From an uncultured Lachnospiraceae bacterium (lineage in GTDB: Bacteria > Bacillota > Clostridia > Lachnospirales > Lachnospiraceae), in assembly GCA_945919795.1 (NCBI GenBank), contig CAMEJJ010000001.1:124001-188000 (forward strand): a DNA stretch of 64,000 nucleotides, read 5' to 3'. The notes beneath the pieces were generated by a model that saw only the letters and a program-made list of their open reading frames with translations, was not told where the DNA came from and made no database searches. Shown here in pieces: positions 46,063 to 53,480 of this stretch (its first letter is position 1; every line of letters begins with the position of its first letter). The translations under genes were made by a program, and so were the position numbers.

Positions 46063-47148
46063 TTATCTATTTTTGTACATATCTTCGTAATACTTCTGAT
46101 AGTCACCGCTTGTGACATTTTTCATCCAGTCTTCGTGTTCGAAGAACCATGCGATAGTCTTTTTGATTCCTTCTTTAAACATGGTCTCAGGATACCAGCC
46201 GATTTCTGCTTTGATCTTATCAGGTGCAATCGCATAACGACGGTCATGTCCTTTACGATCTTCCACATAGGTAATTAAATCAGTAGAAACGAGTTCTTTA
46301 CGAGGATCGCCTTCGGGAAGCATTTCCTGCAAAGTCTCAATGATAATATTGATGATTTCAATATTCTGCTTTTCATTGTGTCCACCGACATTGTAAGTCT
46401 CAAACAATTTACCCTGTTCCTGAACCATATCGATTGCTTTTGCATGGTCTTCTACATATAACCAGTCACGTACGTTTTTACCATCGCCGTATACAGGAAG
46501 CTTTTTGCCCTGTAAAGCATTGTTGATAATAAGCGGAATTAGCTTCTCCGGGAACTGATAAGGTCCATAGTTGTTGGAGCAGTTCGTAATGTTTGCCGGG
46601 AATTTGTAGGTATCCATATAAGCCTTTACCAACATGTCCGAACTTGCTTTGGAAGCAGAATAAGGACTATGCGGTTCATAAGGGCTTGTCTCATAGAAAA
46701 ATGCATTCTCATCATCCGGCAGGGAACCGTATACTTCGTCAGTAGATACATGTAAGAATTTTTTACCTTCTTTAAATGTTCCGTCCGGCAACTCCCATGC
46801 AGCTTTTGCACAGTTGAGCATAACAGCCGTTCCAAGTACATTAGTCTGAACAAATACTTCAGGATTCTTAATACTACGGTCTACATGACTTTCAGCTGCG
46901 AAATGTACCACACGGTCAATATCGTTTTCAGCAAAAATCTTGGCAATTGCTTCTTTATCACAGATATCTGCTTTGATAAAAGTGTAGTTATCTCTTCCTT
47001 CAATATCTTTTAAGTTTTCCAGATTGCCGGCATAGGTCAATACATCGACATTGATAATGCGAATCTCATTCTCATATTTTTTAAACATATAATGAATATA
47101 ATTGGACCCGATAAATCCGGCGCCGCCTGTTACTAAATAGGTTCTCAT
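46063..47148 (-). CDS. rmlB: dTDP-glucose 4,6-dehydratase
   Basis: 361 residues; the [17 protein letters not shown] start follows AGGAGG by 11 bases, and a start 11 codons upstream precedes that site. NAD-binding [30 protein letters not shown] with the catalytic Asp-Glu pair, YSASKASSD with Tyr/Lys, [18 protein letters not shown]. Second step of dTDP-L-rhamnose synthesis. Confidence 0.98.
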   Translation of the reverse strand: MRTYLVTGGAGFIGSNYIHYMFKKYENEIRIINVDVLTYAGNLENLKDIEGRDNYTFIKADICDKEAIAKIFAENDIDRVVHFAAESHVDRSIKNPEVFVQTNVLGTAVMLNCAKAAWELPDGTFKEGKKFLHVSTDEVYGSLPDDENAFFYETSPYEPHSPYSASKASSDMLVKAYMDTYKFPANITNCSNNYGPYQFPEKLIPLIINNALQGKKLPVYGDGKNVRDWLYVEDHAKAIDMVQEQGKLFETYNVGGHNEKQNIEIINIIIETLQEMLPEGDPRKELVSTDLITYVEDRKGHDRRYAIAPDKIKAEIGWYPETMFKEGIKKTIAWFFEHEDWMKNVTSGDYQKYYEDMYKNR

Positions 47149-47210
47149 AAATGAATAATCCTCCTGGTTTATTATATACATGATTTTTCACGAGATTACG
47201 TGCCCCAAAA

Positions 47211-47250
47211 TCATTTTTATTCTGTCAAAATGATAAAACAAGTTTCATAT
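47211..47250 (-). promoter_or_regulatory. Possible divergent copy of the shared element upstream of rmlB
   Basis: Minus-strand ACTTGTTTTATCATTTTGAC followed by AGAATAAA, a weaker match to the consensus found before rmlC, gtrA and pgcA, about 65 to 100 bases before rmlB. A TATAAT closer to the gene (about 25 bases before the ATG) lacks a good -35. Confidence 0.3.
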
Positions 47251-47361
47251 GAGCACACTCTTTTATATTTTACCCCAAAATTGGTAAAAATGCACTATTT
47301 TTTTGCAGTGCCTTTCAAGCACCTTTTAAGCACCTTCACATTATAGTATCTTTGTAATCAA

Positions 47362-47392
47362 AAAGCACCCCACAGTTTTTGTGAGATGCTTT
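47362..47392 (-). terminator. Terminator after the AAA ATPase gene
   Basis: AAAGCACCCCAC and GTGAGATGCTTT form an imperfect stem around a short T-rich loop, 18 bases after the ATPase stop. Confidence 0.65.
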
Positions 47393-47409
47393 ATTTTACC
47401 TCCCAGACC

Positions 47410-48459
47410 TTACATATACTGCCTATTTTCGATATATTGTTTCAATCTAGGCAGTTTTAACGCAATCATTCCACGGACAGAGGTATCAATAATGCCCTTT
47501 TCGCGCAATCTTTTTCGCGGCTCCGACCATTCATTGTGTTTCTTTTTTGTTTCCGCTAATAATTCACTCGCTGACATTTGATCTTTTTGTGCAATAAATT
47601 TCAAAAACCATTGATCTTTCGGTGCAAGCTCACTCCATAGTTTGTTGTAGACTTTTTCTGCCAAAGCATCGTCCAACTTTCTTAGAACCTCATCCGATAA
47701 ACTATGTTCTTCGTCTTCCCAGACATATTTCCCCAATGCCTGATAGGCAAATGCATAACCCTTTGTTATAGCCGCCATCTTATCAGCTTGTTCAAAATCA
47801 ACACCAATTGTTTTCTGATAATCATCTCGTATCGAAGTATGGTTCAATGGAGTCATTTCATACTTTGTCGCCCGCAAAAAAAACGTCAAACCATCCGTGT
47901 TTTCGATTGATTCTATATCCTCATATAATCCTGCAACAACCAAGTATATTGGCAATTCTTCCCTGATCAATATCTGAAATTCCTGAACAAAATCTATCAT
48001 CGATTCCGTTTTTCTTGCCTCATCAATGGTAATTAAAACTTTTTTCCCTTTTCTTTTTACTTCGCCTAAAACCTGTTTTAATGCATATGCACAACTTGTT
48101 GTGGGACTTTTTTTAGAAACATTGAGACCTATGCCAAAAGCAGACAAATTTAGTTGAGCGTCAATATAAGAAGTCAAAAAAGGAACCGAACTATATAATT
48201 CTGACAACAACTCAGTGAGAATATCCGCGCTCGAACGAATTCCAATCACAATCCAATTGTCATCATTTTTCAATTTCTTTTCAATAGCACTCAATGTTAC
48301 TGTTTTTCCGGTTCCACGGATTCCGGTTAATTTAAAAGCCTGCTCATCCACATAATCGCTATCAATTGCATCTATCACACTGTCAATGATAGCATTCCGA
48401 TTAATATATTGCGTTGGAATCCTACCAAAACTAATGGCATACGGATTTCTTTTTTGCAT
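47410..48459 (-). CDS. AAA-type ATP-binding protein (archaeal-ATPase-like)
   Basis: 349 residues from the ATG behind GAGGAG. Walker A TGIRGTGKT, Walker B VLITIDEA, and a C-terminal winged-helix-like region (about 275-349, with SASELLAETKKKHNEWSEPRKRL). This type of ATPase is often near mobile elements or toxin-antitoxin-like genes, and its cellular role is mostly unknown. It has its own terminator and an unusual A/T repeat array upstream, and it separates rmlB from the next sugar genes, so it looks like an insert in the locus. Confidence 0.78.
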   Translation of the reverse strand: MQKRNPYAISFGRIPTQYINRNAIIDSVIDAIDSDYVDEQAFKLTGIRGTGKTVTLSAIEKKLKNDDNWIVIGIRSSADILTELLSELYSSVPFLTSYIDAQLNLSAFGIGLNVSKKSPTTSCAYALKQVLGEVKRKGKKVLITIDEARKTESMIDFVQEFQILIREELPIYLVVAGLYEDIESIENTDGLTFFLRATKYEMTPLNHTSIRDDYQKTIGVDFEQADKMAAITKGYAFAYQALGKYVWEDEEHSLSDEVLRKLDDALAEKVYNKLWSELAPKDQWFLKFIAQKDQMSASELLAETKKKHNEWSEPRKRLREKGIIDTSVRGMIALKLPRLKQYIENRQYM

Positions 48460-48511
48460 AGAAACACTCCTCTCTACTTTCACACCCCAAACTAAAAATT
48501 TCTCACAAGTC

Positions 48512-48656
48512 TATAATATAATATAATCTAATATAATTCAATAATACAAATATAATTTAATATAATTTAATATAATTCTATATAATTTAATATAAATCAA
48601 AAACATGAATATAATTTGATATAATTCAGCAATGCGAATATAATTTAATATTATCA
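48512..48656. repeat. A/T array of 10-bp units (AATATAATTT)
   Basis: About ten copies of TATAAT on the plus strand, in runs spaced exactly 10 bases (AATATAATTT repeated), broken twice by short spacers (AAAAACATG and AGCAATGCG). The 10-base period matches one DNA turn, so A/T tracts are in phase. It lies directly upstream of the ATPase gene. Confidence 0.88.
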
Positions 48657-48725
48657 CGGCAGATTTCGTCAGATAAGCAGATTACAGAAGATTTCGCCAA
48701 AATACAACAAATTTCAAATTACAAC

Positions 48726-48766
48726 AAAAAAAGGACAACAAGTAACTTAACCCATCATCCTTTTTC
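48726..48766 (-). terminator. Weak terminator-like fold after the DPM1-like GT2
   Basis: AAAAAGGA and TCCTTTTTTT on the minus strand, with a long loop of more than 20 bases, about 50 bases after the GT2 stop. The stem is A/T-rich and marginal. Confidence 0.35.
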
Positions 48767-48817
48767 TTGCAAAAACTAATCCATTTTCTCATGCACTCTC
48801 ATTTTGAAAGCATTACA

Positions 48818-49507
48818 CTAGTGATATTTAAAGATACAATAAATTGCTCTTAAGCCATCTTTAAAACCGATTTTCTTTCCTTCTTCATTTGTTCTGGGAT
48901 AATAAGAAATCGGAACCTCCTTAATCTTGATGCGCATATCAGAGATTTTCGCTGTAATTTCCGGTTCAAATCCAAATCTTTTTTCCTGGATATCCACTTT
49001 TTGAATAACATCTCTGCGAAATGCCTTATAGCATGTTTCCATATCAGTCAATCTTTGAAATGTAAAGATATTTGACAAAAAAGTCAAAAACTTATTTGCC
49101 ATTCGGTTTGCAAAATATCCCTTTGCTTTTGAATCCAAAAACCTGGAACCATAAACTACTTTAGCCTTTCCCTCTATAATCGGCTGTATAACCTTGGGGT
49201 ATTCCATGGGATCATATTCTAAATCCGCATCCTGAACAATGACAATATCTCCCGTAGCATGTGCAAAACCGGTTTTTAGTGCAGCACCCTTTCCCCCATT
49301 TTGTTCATGGTAAATCAACTGATCTACGCGATTCCTGACTTGACTTTCAAGTATATCCCTTGTTCCATCTGTAGACATATCGTCTACGACAATAATTTCT
49401 TTATTTGGTACCGGAGACTGTTCAACTTTATCCAATATTTTAATGATGTTTTCCCGTTCGTTATAACAGGGGATTACAATCGTCAATTTTGTATTATTCA
49501 TTTTCAT
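48818..49507 (-). CDS. GT2 glycosyltransferase, DPM1-like
   Basis: 229 residues, no membrane tail. LTIVIPCYNERENI, IVVDDMSTDGT, HEQNGGKGAALKTGF, VIVQDADLEYDP (DxD) and YGSRF are signatures of polyprenyl-phosphate mannosyl/glucosyl transferases. Likely makes an undecaprenyl-phosphate sugar for use outside the membrane by a GT-C enzyme. About 100 bases after rmlD; a 14-base direct repeat (CGGAATCTTTATCT, twice) lies in that gap. Confidence 0.92.
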   Translation of the reverse strand: MKMNNTKLTIVIPCYNERENIIKILDKVEQSPVPNKEIIVVDDMSTDGTRDILESQVRNRVDQLIYHEQNGGKGAALKTGFAHATGDIVIVQDADLEYDPMEYPKVIQPIIEGKAKVVYGSRFLDSKAKGYFANRMANKFLTFLSNIFTFQRLTDMETCYKAFRRDVIQKVDIQEKRFGFEPEITAKISDMRIKIKEVPISYYPRTNEEGKKIGFKDGLRAIYCIFKYH

Positions 49508-49611
49508 TTTTCCATTCTCTTTATTATTTCTATTCTTTTCGGAATCTTTATCTCGGAATCTTTATCATTTTTCTTGCTTTGTAGCGTCATGCCATCTATC
49601 ATTTTATCCGA

Positions 49612-50523
49612 TTAATCAATTTCTTTCAAATAACGTGCAAGTGCATCCTGCCATACGGGCAATGGCGTAAATCCCGCTTCAACCAATTTGCTTTTATCCA
49701 AGCGGCTGTTAAACGGTCGTGCAGCTTTGGACAGTCCATACTCTTGTGTTGTGACAGGTATAACCTTTGTATCCATTCCAGCCTGTTTGTAAATCTCACA
49801 GGTAAAATCATACCAGCTGATATAGCCTCCCTCATTGGTTGCATGGTAATAACCATACTTGTCCGTCTCAATCATATCCACTAATAACCGGGCTAAGTCA
49901 AATGTATATGTCGGTGTACCAATCTGATCATTTACAACACGAACAGTATCGTGATTCTTTCCAACATTAAGCATCGTCTTGATAAAATTTTTACCGTTTA
50001 AACCAAATACCCAGGCAATTCGCACAATAAAATATTTTTCCAATGTATTAGCAACAGCTAATTCACCATCCAGTTTTGTCTTCCCATATACATTTAATGG
50101 CTTATAATCCTTGCAATCCGGTTTCCACGGTTCTGTTCCCTGTCCATCAAAAACATAATCCGTACTAAGATATAACATTTTGCAGTCATTTTTCTTACAT
50201 GCAGTTGCAATATATCTGGTACCATCCACATTAATTGCATGAACTTTATCAATTTTATCATCATCTTCTGCCATATCAACAGCAGTCCATGCAGCACAAT
50301 GTATTACAGCATCCGGTTTCACTTTATCAATTACCTGTTGTACAGCCTCTTCATCCGTAATATCCAAACCGATATAAGGCATTGTGGTTACTGCCGAATC
50401 ATCAGCTATACCACTATATGACTGCGTAATATCACTTCCCACACCTTCATAGCCACGCTTATTCAACTCATTCATGACATCATGTCCCAATTGACCGTTG
50501 ACGCCTGTTACAAAAACTTTCAT
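49612..50523 (-). CDS. rmlD: dTDP-4-dehydrorhamnose reductase
   Basis: 303 residues. VFVTGVNGQLGHDV nucleotide fold, YLSTDYVFDG, YGKTKLDGE with the Tyr/Lys pair, RIAWVFGLNGKNF and the DQIGTPTYT loop. Final step of dTDP-L-rhamnose synthesis. TTGGAG ribosome site. A repeat-rich spacer separates it from the bifunctional gene upstream. Confidence 0.97.
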   Translation of the reverse strand: MKVFVTGVNGQLGHDVMNELNKRGYEGVGSDITQSYSGIADDSAVTTMPYIGLDITDEEAVQQVIDKVKPDAVIHCAAWTAVDMAEDDDKIDKVHAINVDGTRYIATACKKNDCKMLYLSTDYVFDGQGTEPWKPDCKDYKPLNVYGKTKLDGELAVANTLEKYFIVRIAWVFGLNGKNFIKTMLNVGKNHDTVRVVNDQIGTPTYTFDLARLLVDMIETDKYGYYHATNEGGYISWYDFTCEIYKQAGMDTKVIPVTTQEYGLSKAARPFNSRLDKSKLVEAGFTPLPVWQDALARYLKEID

Positions 50524-50606
50524 AAAATATGCTCCAATTCTGCCCTAATCGAGCCACTTCTCATATCACATTTTTTTAGTATAACACAAAATATCATATC
50601 TATGTG

Positions 50607-50722
50607 TTACAACTATTCACATTTTTCAACTAATACACAACTAATACACATTTAATATTTATTCAATTTTTCAGCTATTACACATTTTACAGATAACACA
50701 AAGTTTCAACAATTACACATTT
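50607..50722. repeat. Degenerate direct repeats between the bifunctional gene and rmlD
   Basis: Five imperfect copies of TTCAACTATTACACATTT and variants. One copy contains the stop codon of the upstream bifunctional gene. No dyad symmetry. Confidence 0.7.
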
Positions 50723-52521
50723 CTCAAACATTCCAATAATTTTGCGTTTTCTTCTTTGGTGCGCACAGCAATTCGGATATACTGTTTTCCATCGTACAGT
50801 TTTTTAGTCAAATCTTTTATTAATATATCCTGCTTTAAAAGTGCGCAGCAAATATCCCGGGCTTGTCTTCCAACCACTTCACACATGATGTAATTTGCCT
50901 GTGAAGGATACGGATGCAAATAAGAGATTTCTTCCAGCCCTTCGGCAAGCTCTTTTCTGGCTTCTTTCAACTTACGCAAAGACTTTGCGTAATCTTTATT
51001 GTATTTTTCCATAATCTGCATATAAAATTCACCAAATGAATTAATATTCCAGATCGATACCTCTTTCTTTGTCTCTTTTATCAGCTCTTCATCTGCACTC
51101 GCAAGAATTCCCAAACGAATTCCGGGGACACCATAGGACTTGGAAATGCTCTTTACAACATACAGTCCCTGATAGCGTTTTAAAACATCTTCTTTTAATA
51201 ACGTCAACTCTTCTGGTAATCCTTCATCACAAAAATCCACAAAACTTTCATCGATGATAAGTTTTATTTCTTTTTGTTTTGCCCAGTCGATCAATAAAAA
51301 TAAATCATCTCTTTCAATGTAATTTCCGCTGGGATTATCCGGATTAATTAAAACCAAAGATTCAATATCTTTATTTTCAAAAAACTTAATTAAATCATTT
51401 GCATCATATCTGTATAATTCCTTGTGAGGTTTATAGATGATTCGCTTCTCTTCACAACACCTGTTCGGATATTCTTCAAAAGTAGGATTAATAAATCCAA
51501 CATTTCCTGTTATCTTTTCCATTAGACATTTGATTAACTCTGCCGCACCATTACCCACGACAATGTGTTCCGTCCGAACGCCAAAATTATTGGATGCCAA
51601 AAGTGCATTCACTGCCATTCCGGAAGGATACTGTGTAATAAGTGTCTCAAAATTGGATTTTAATTCTTCCATCATTTTGGCCGGTGGATAATAAGGATTT
51701 ACCAGATAGCAGAAATCCAACAATTTGGGATAACGCCAAAAACCACCATAACGCGAAGTGATTTTATCAAGATGTTCCTCCTCATCTGAAGCAAATAAAG
51801 ATTCAGCAATATTCAAATCCTGAATATTATCAATTTCATACCACACCTGTCCATTGAGACGTTTTGCACGAAACTCTTTTGTTTCCAACAGAGCGATTAA
51901 TTTAATAACAGATTCATAATATTCATTTTCTCCCATTGCTTTTTCATATGCACATAAAAATGGAACGTATGTATTAGCAGAAAAATGACTGCTCAGCTTA
52001 TAAATATTGACTGTCTTATAGTAATTTTCCTTTTCCGAAAAATCCAGATGCTTGCCGGGAATAAAATTCACAATACAGTCATCCTCATCCAACTCCATGC
52101 AAGTCCCATCCATCCAACTGGCAAATTTATCAACCAGTGCAAGAGCCGGTCTCTCATCATCAAGCAATGCGTCAATTACACTTTCTTCAAAAATCAAATC
52201 CGATTCCAAAAGCAGTGTATCTTCCTGACAAAGATAATCTTTAGCCAATGAAAGAGAATAAATATTATTGGTTTTATCATAAATCGGATTATTAACATAT
52301 CGGATTGGCGTTTTAATATCCAATGTGGCAATATAATCAATAAGTTTTTGTCCCTCGTACCCAACCACTATGACAATCCTTGAAAGATTCTTTTTATCGA
52401 GAATACGCAAAGCCCTCTCAATCAGGGAAATGCCATTTACTTCTACCATGCATTTCGTATTTCCCCTTGTCAACTCCTTCAATCTTTTGCCCATTCCTGC
52501 TGCCAAAATCATCGCCTGCAT
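50713..52521 (-). CDS. Bifunctional LicC-like nucleotidyltransferase / CobD-HisC-like PLP enzyme
   Basis: 602 residues from the ATG behind GAGGAG. N-terminal about 230 residues: MILAAGMGKRLKELT, NTKCMVEVNG, LLESDLIFE, a nucleotidyltransferase of the LicC (phosphocholine cytidylyltransferase) type. C-terminal about 340 residues: fold-type I PLP enzyme with VGNGAAELI, LINPDNPSGN, IIDESFVDF and SKSYGVPGIRLG with the PLP lysine (about 462), closest in pattern to HisC and threonine-phosphate decarboxylase CobD. A CobD-like domain could decarboxylate an O-phospho-amino acid to a phospho-amino-alcohol for CDP activation by the other domain; aminotransfer is the alternative. That route is inference. 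Confidence 0.87.
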   Translation of the reverse strand: MQAMILAAGMGKRLKELTRGNTKCMVEVNGISLIERALRILDKKNLSRIVIVVGYEGQKLIDYIATLDIKTPIRYVNNPIYDKTNNIYSLSLAKDYLCQEDTLLLESDLIFEESVIDALLDDERPALALVDKFASWMDGTCMELDEDDCIVNFIPGKHLDFSEKENYYKTVNIYKLSSHFSANTYVPFLCAYEKAMGENEYYESVIKLIALLETKEFRAKRLNGQVWYEIDNIQDLNIAESLFASDEEEHLDKITSRYGGFWRYPKLLDFCYLVNPYYPPAKMMEELKSNFETLITQYPSGMAVNALLASNNFGVRTEHIVVGNGAAELIKCLMEKITGNVGFINPTFEEYPNRCCEEKRIIYKPHKELYRYDANDLIKFFENKDIESLVLINPDNPSGNYIERDDLFLLIDWAKQKEIKLIIDESFVDFCDEGLPEELTLLKEDVLKRYQGLYVVKSISKSYGVPGIRLGILASADEELIKETKKEVSIWNINSFGEFYMQIMEKYNKDYAKSLRKLKEARKELAEGLEEISYLHPYPSQANYIMCEVVGRQARDICCALLKQDILIKDLTKKLYDGKQYIRIAVRTKEENAKLLECLRNV

Positions 52522-52641
52522 ACATGTTCTCCTCTTTGTCCAATCATTTCTTACTTTATCAGACGTAAAAATCAATATCTATACTGAAAAATACTTATCT
52601 TTCCAATGCATATCATATTTATCATACTACAATTCAAAAAC

Positions 52642-52670
52642 TTGCAAAAGATTTTTTTTATCGATATACT
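52642..52670 (+). promoter_or_regulatory. Promoter of lepB with start of transcription at or near the start codon
   Basis: TTGCAA, 17 bases, TATACT. The -10 ends seven bases before the ATG, so the expected transcript starts at the A of the ATG or within two bases, with no room for a Shine-Dalgarno site; none is seen. Confidence 0.65.
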
Positions 52671-52677
52671 TATCTCT

Positions 52678-53232
52678 ATGAAAAATACTATGAAAAAAAT
52701 AATATCCAAACTAAATAAAAGAGCTGCCATGATTTCCAAAACACTCTTATTTTCACTTTTGCTGATTGCAGCCTATCTAGTTTCACGGCATGTTCTTCAA
52801 TTTGTACTTATTGACGGAAGAAGCATGGAACCTACATATCATTCCATGCAGCTTGTCATGATAAACAAATTAAACCGCTCCTACGAGCGCGGTGATGTCA
52901 TTTGTTTTTATTCGGCTTCTACCGACTCATTTCTAATCAAGCGGATCATTGGAATGCCGGGAGATACTGTTCAAATCGCCAACAATCTTCTTTGCATTAA
53001 TGAAAAACCTTATTATTCCTATGATGCATTAAACACGCAATCCGTCGGTTATGATTCCATTACATATGCAGGCATCGTAGAAAATAAGCTTAAACTTGAT
53101 AACGATTCTTACTTTGTCTTAGGTGATAATCTATCTGAAAGCAAAGACAGCCGATATGATTATATCGGCTGCATTTCATCCACTTCCATATACGGAAAAG
53201 TTATTCCTTCTCTTCCACTTCATTCACAATGA
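52678..53232 (+). CDS. lepB: Signal peptidase I
   Basis: 184 residues from the ATG next to its promoter; a second in-frame ATG comes four codons later, and longer starts would lie inside the promoter. One N-terminal helix (about 20-40), then the catalytic Ser in DGRSMEPTY, the general-base Lys in FLIKRIIGMPGD, VLGDN and SKDSRYDYIG. Cuts signal peptides of exported proteins. It is the only plus-strand gene in the last 50 kb and its 3' end overlaps the convergent small membrane-protein gene by 32 bases. Perhaps dedicated to exported products of this locus. Confidence 0.92.
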   Translation: MKNTMKKIISKLNKRAAMISKTLLFSLLLIAAYLVSRHVLQFVLIDGRSMEPTYHSMQLVMINKLNRSYERGDVICFYSASTDSFLIKRIIGMPGDTVQIANNLLCINEKPYYSYDALNTQSVGYDSITYAGIVENKLKLDNDSYFVLGDNLSESKDSRYDYIGCISSTSIYGKVIPSLPLHSQ

Positions 53233-53479
53233 TATCATCTGATTCCACTTCTTTGTTGCGATTTTCATCCACACCTATGGTATCACTGATTTTCTTTTTG
53301 GCTTTTCTCCAATAAATTCCAACCACTGCACCTACAGCAATTGCAATTCCGGCAACAGCCTGAATCAAATAAGTGATTACGGAAGGATCAACATAAGCCT
53401 TCGCATTCACTCCAAATAACAACATAAAACAAAAGCCAAAATAAGCATATGCAACTACTGATAAGATTTTCTTTTTCAT
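53201..53479 (-). CDS. 92-residue membrane protein
   Basis: The ATG is set by AAGGGAG and lies one base after the YidC-fusion stop. A first hydrophobic segment (about 4-24) ends in VNAKAYVDPS, which looks like a signal-peptide cleavage site or short loop. A second helix (about 33-52) is followed by a basic YWRKAKKK motif and a very acidic tail. Proteins of this kind follow polysaccharide genes in Lachnospiraceae, but no function is known to me. Being the last gene of the rmlC operon, it may be an accessory subunit of the fusion protein. Confidence 0.8.
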   Translation of the reverse strand: MKKKILSVVAYAYFGFCFMLLFGVNAKAYVDPSVITYLIQAVAGIAIAVGAVVGIYWRKAKKKISDTIGVDENRNKEVESDDIIVNEVEEKE

Positions 53480-53480
53480 A

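Larger units (their letters stand above)
48460..48817. other. Gene-free 358-base spacer upstream of the ATPase gene
   Basis: Holds the ATPase ribosome site, then an A/T array, then a weak terminator-like fold near the end of the DPM1-like GT2 gene. No reading frame with a ribosome site was found on either strand. Confidence 0.7.

Noticed and set aside
47211-47250. TTGACA in the rmlB upstream region as a promoter -35
   Set aside because: No -10 hexamer at 16-18 bases downstream; the nearby TATAAT is too far away to pair with it.
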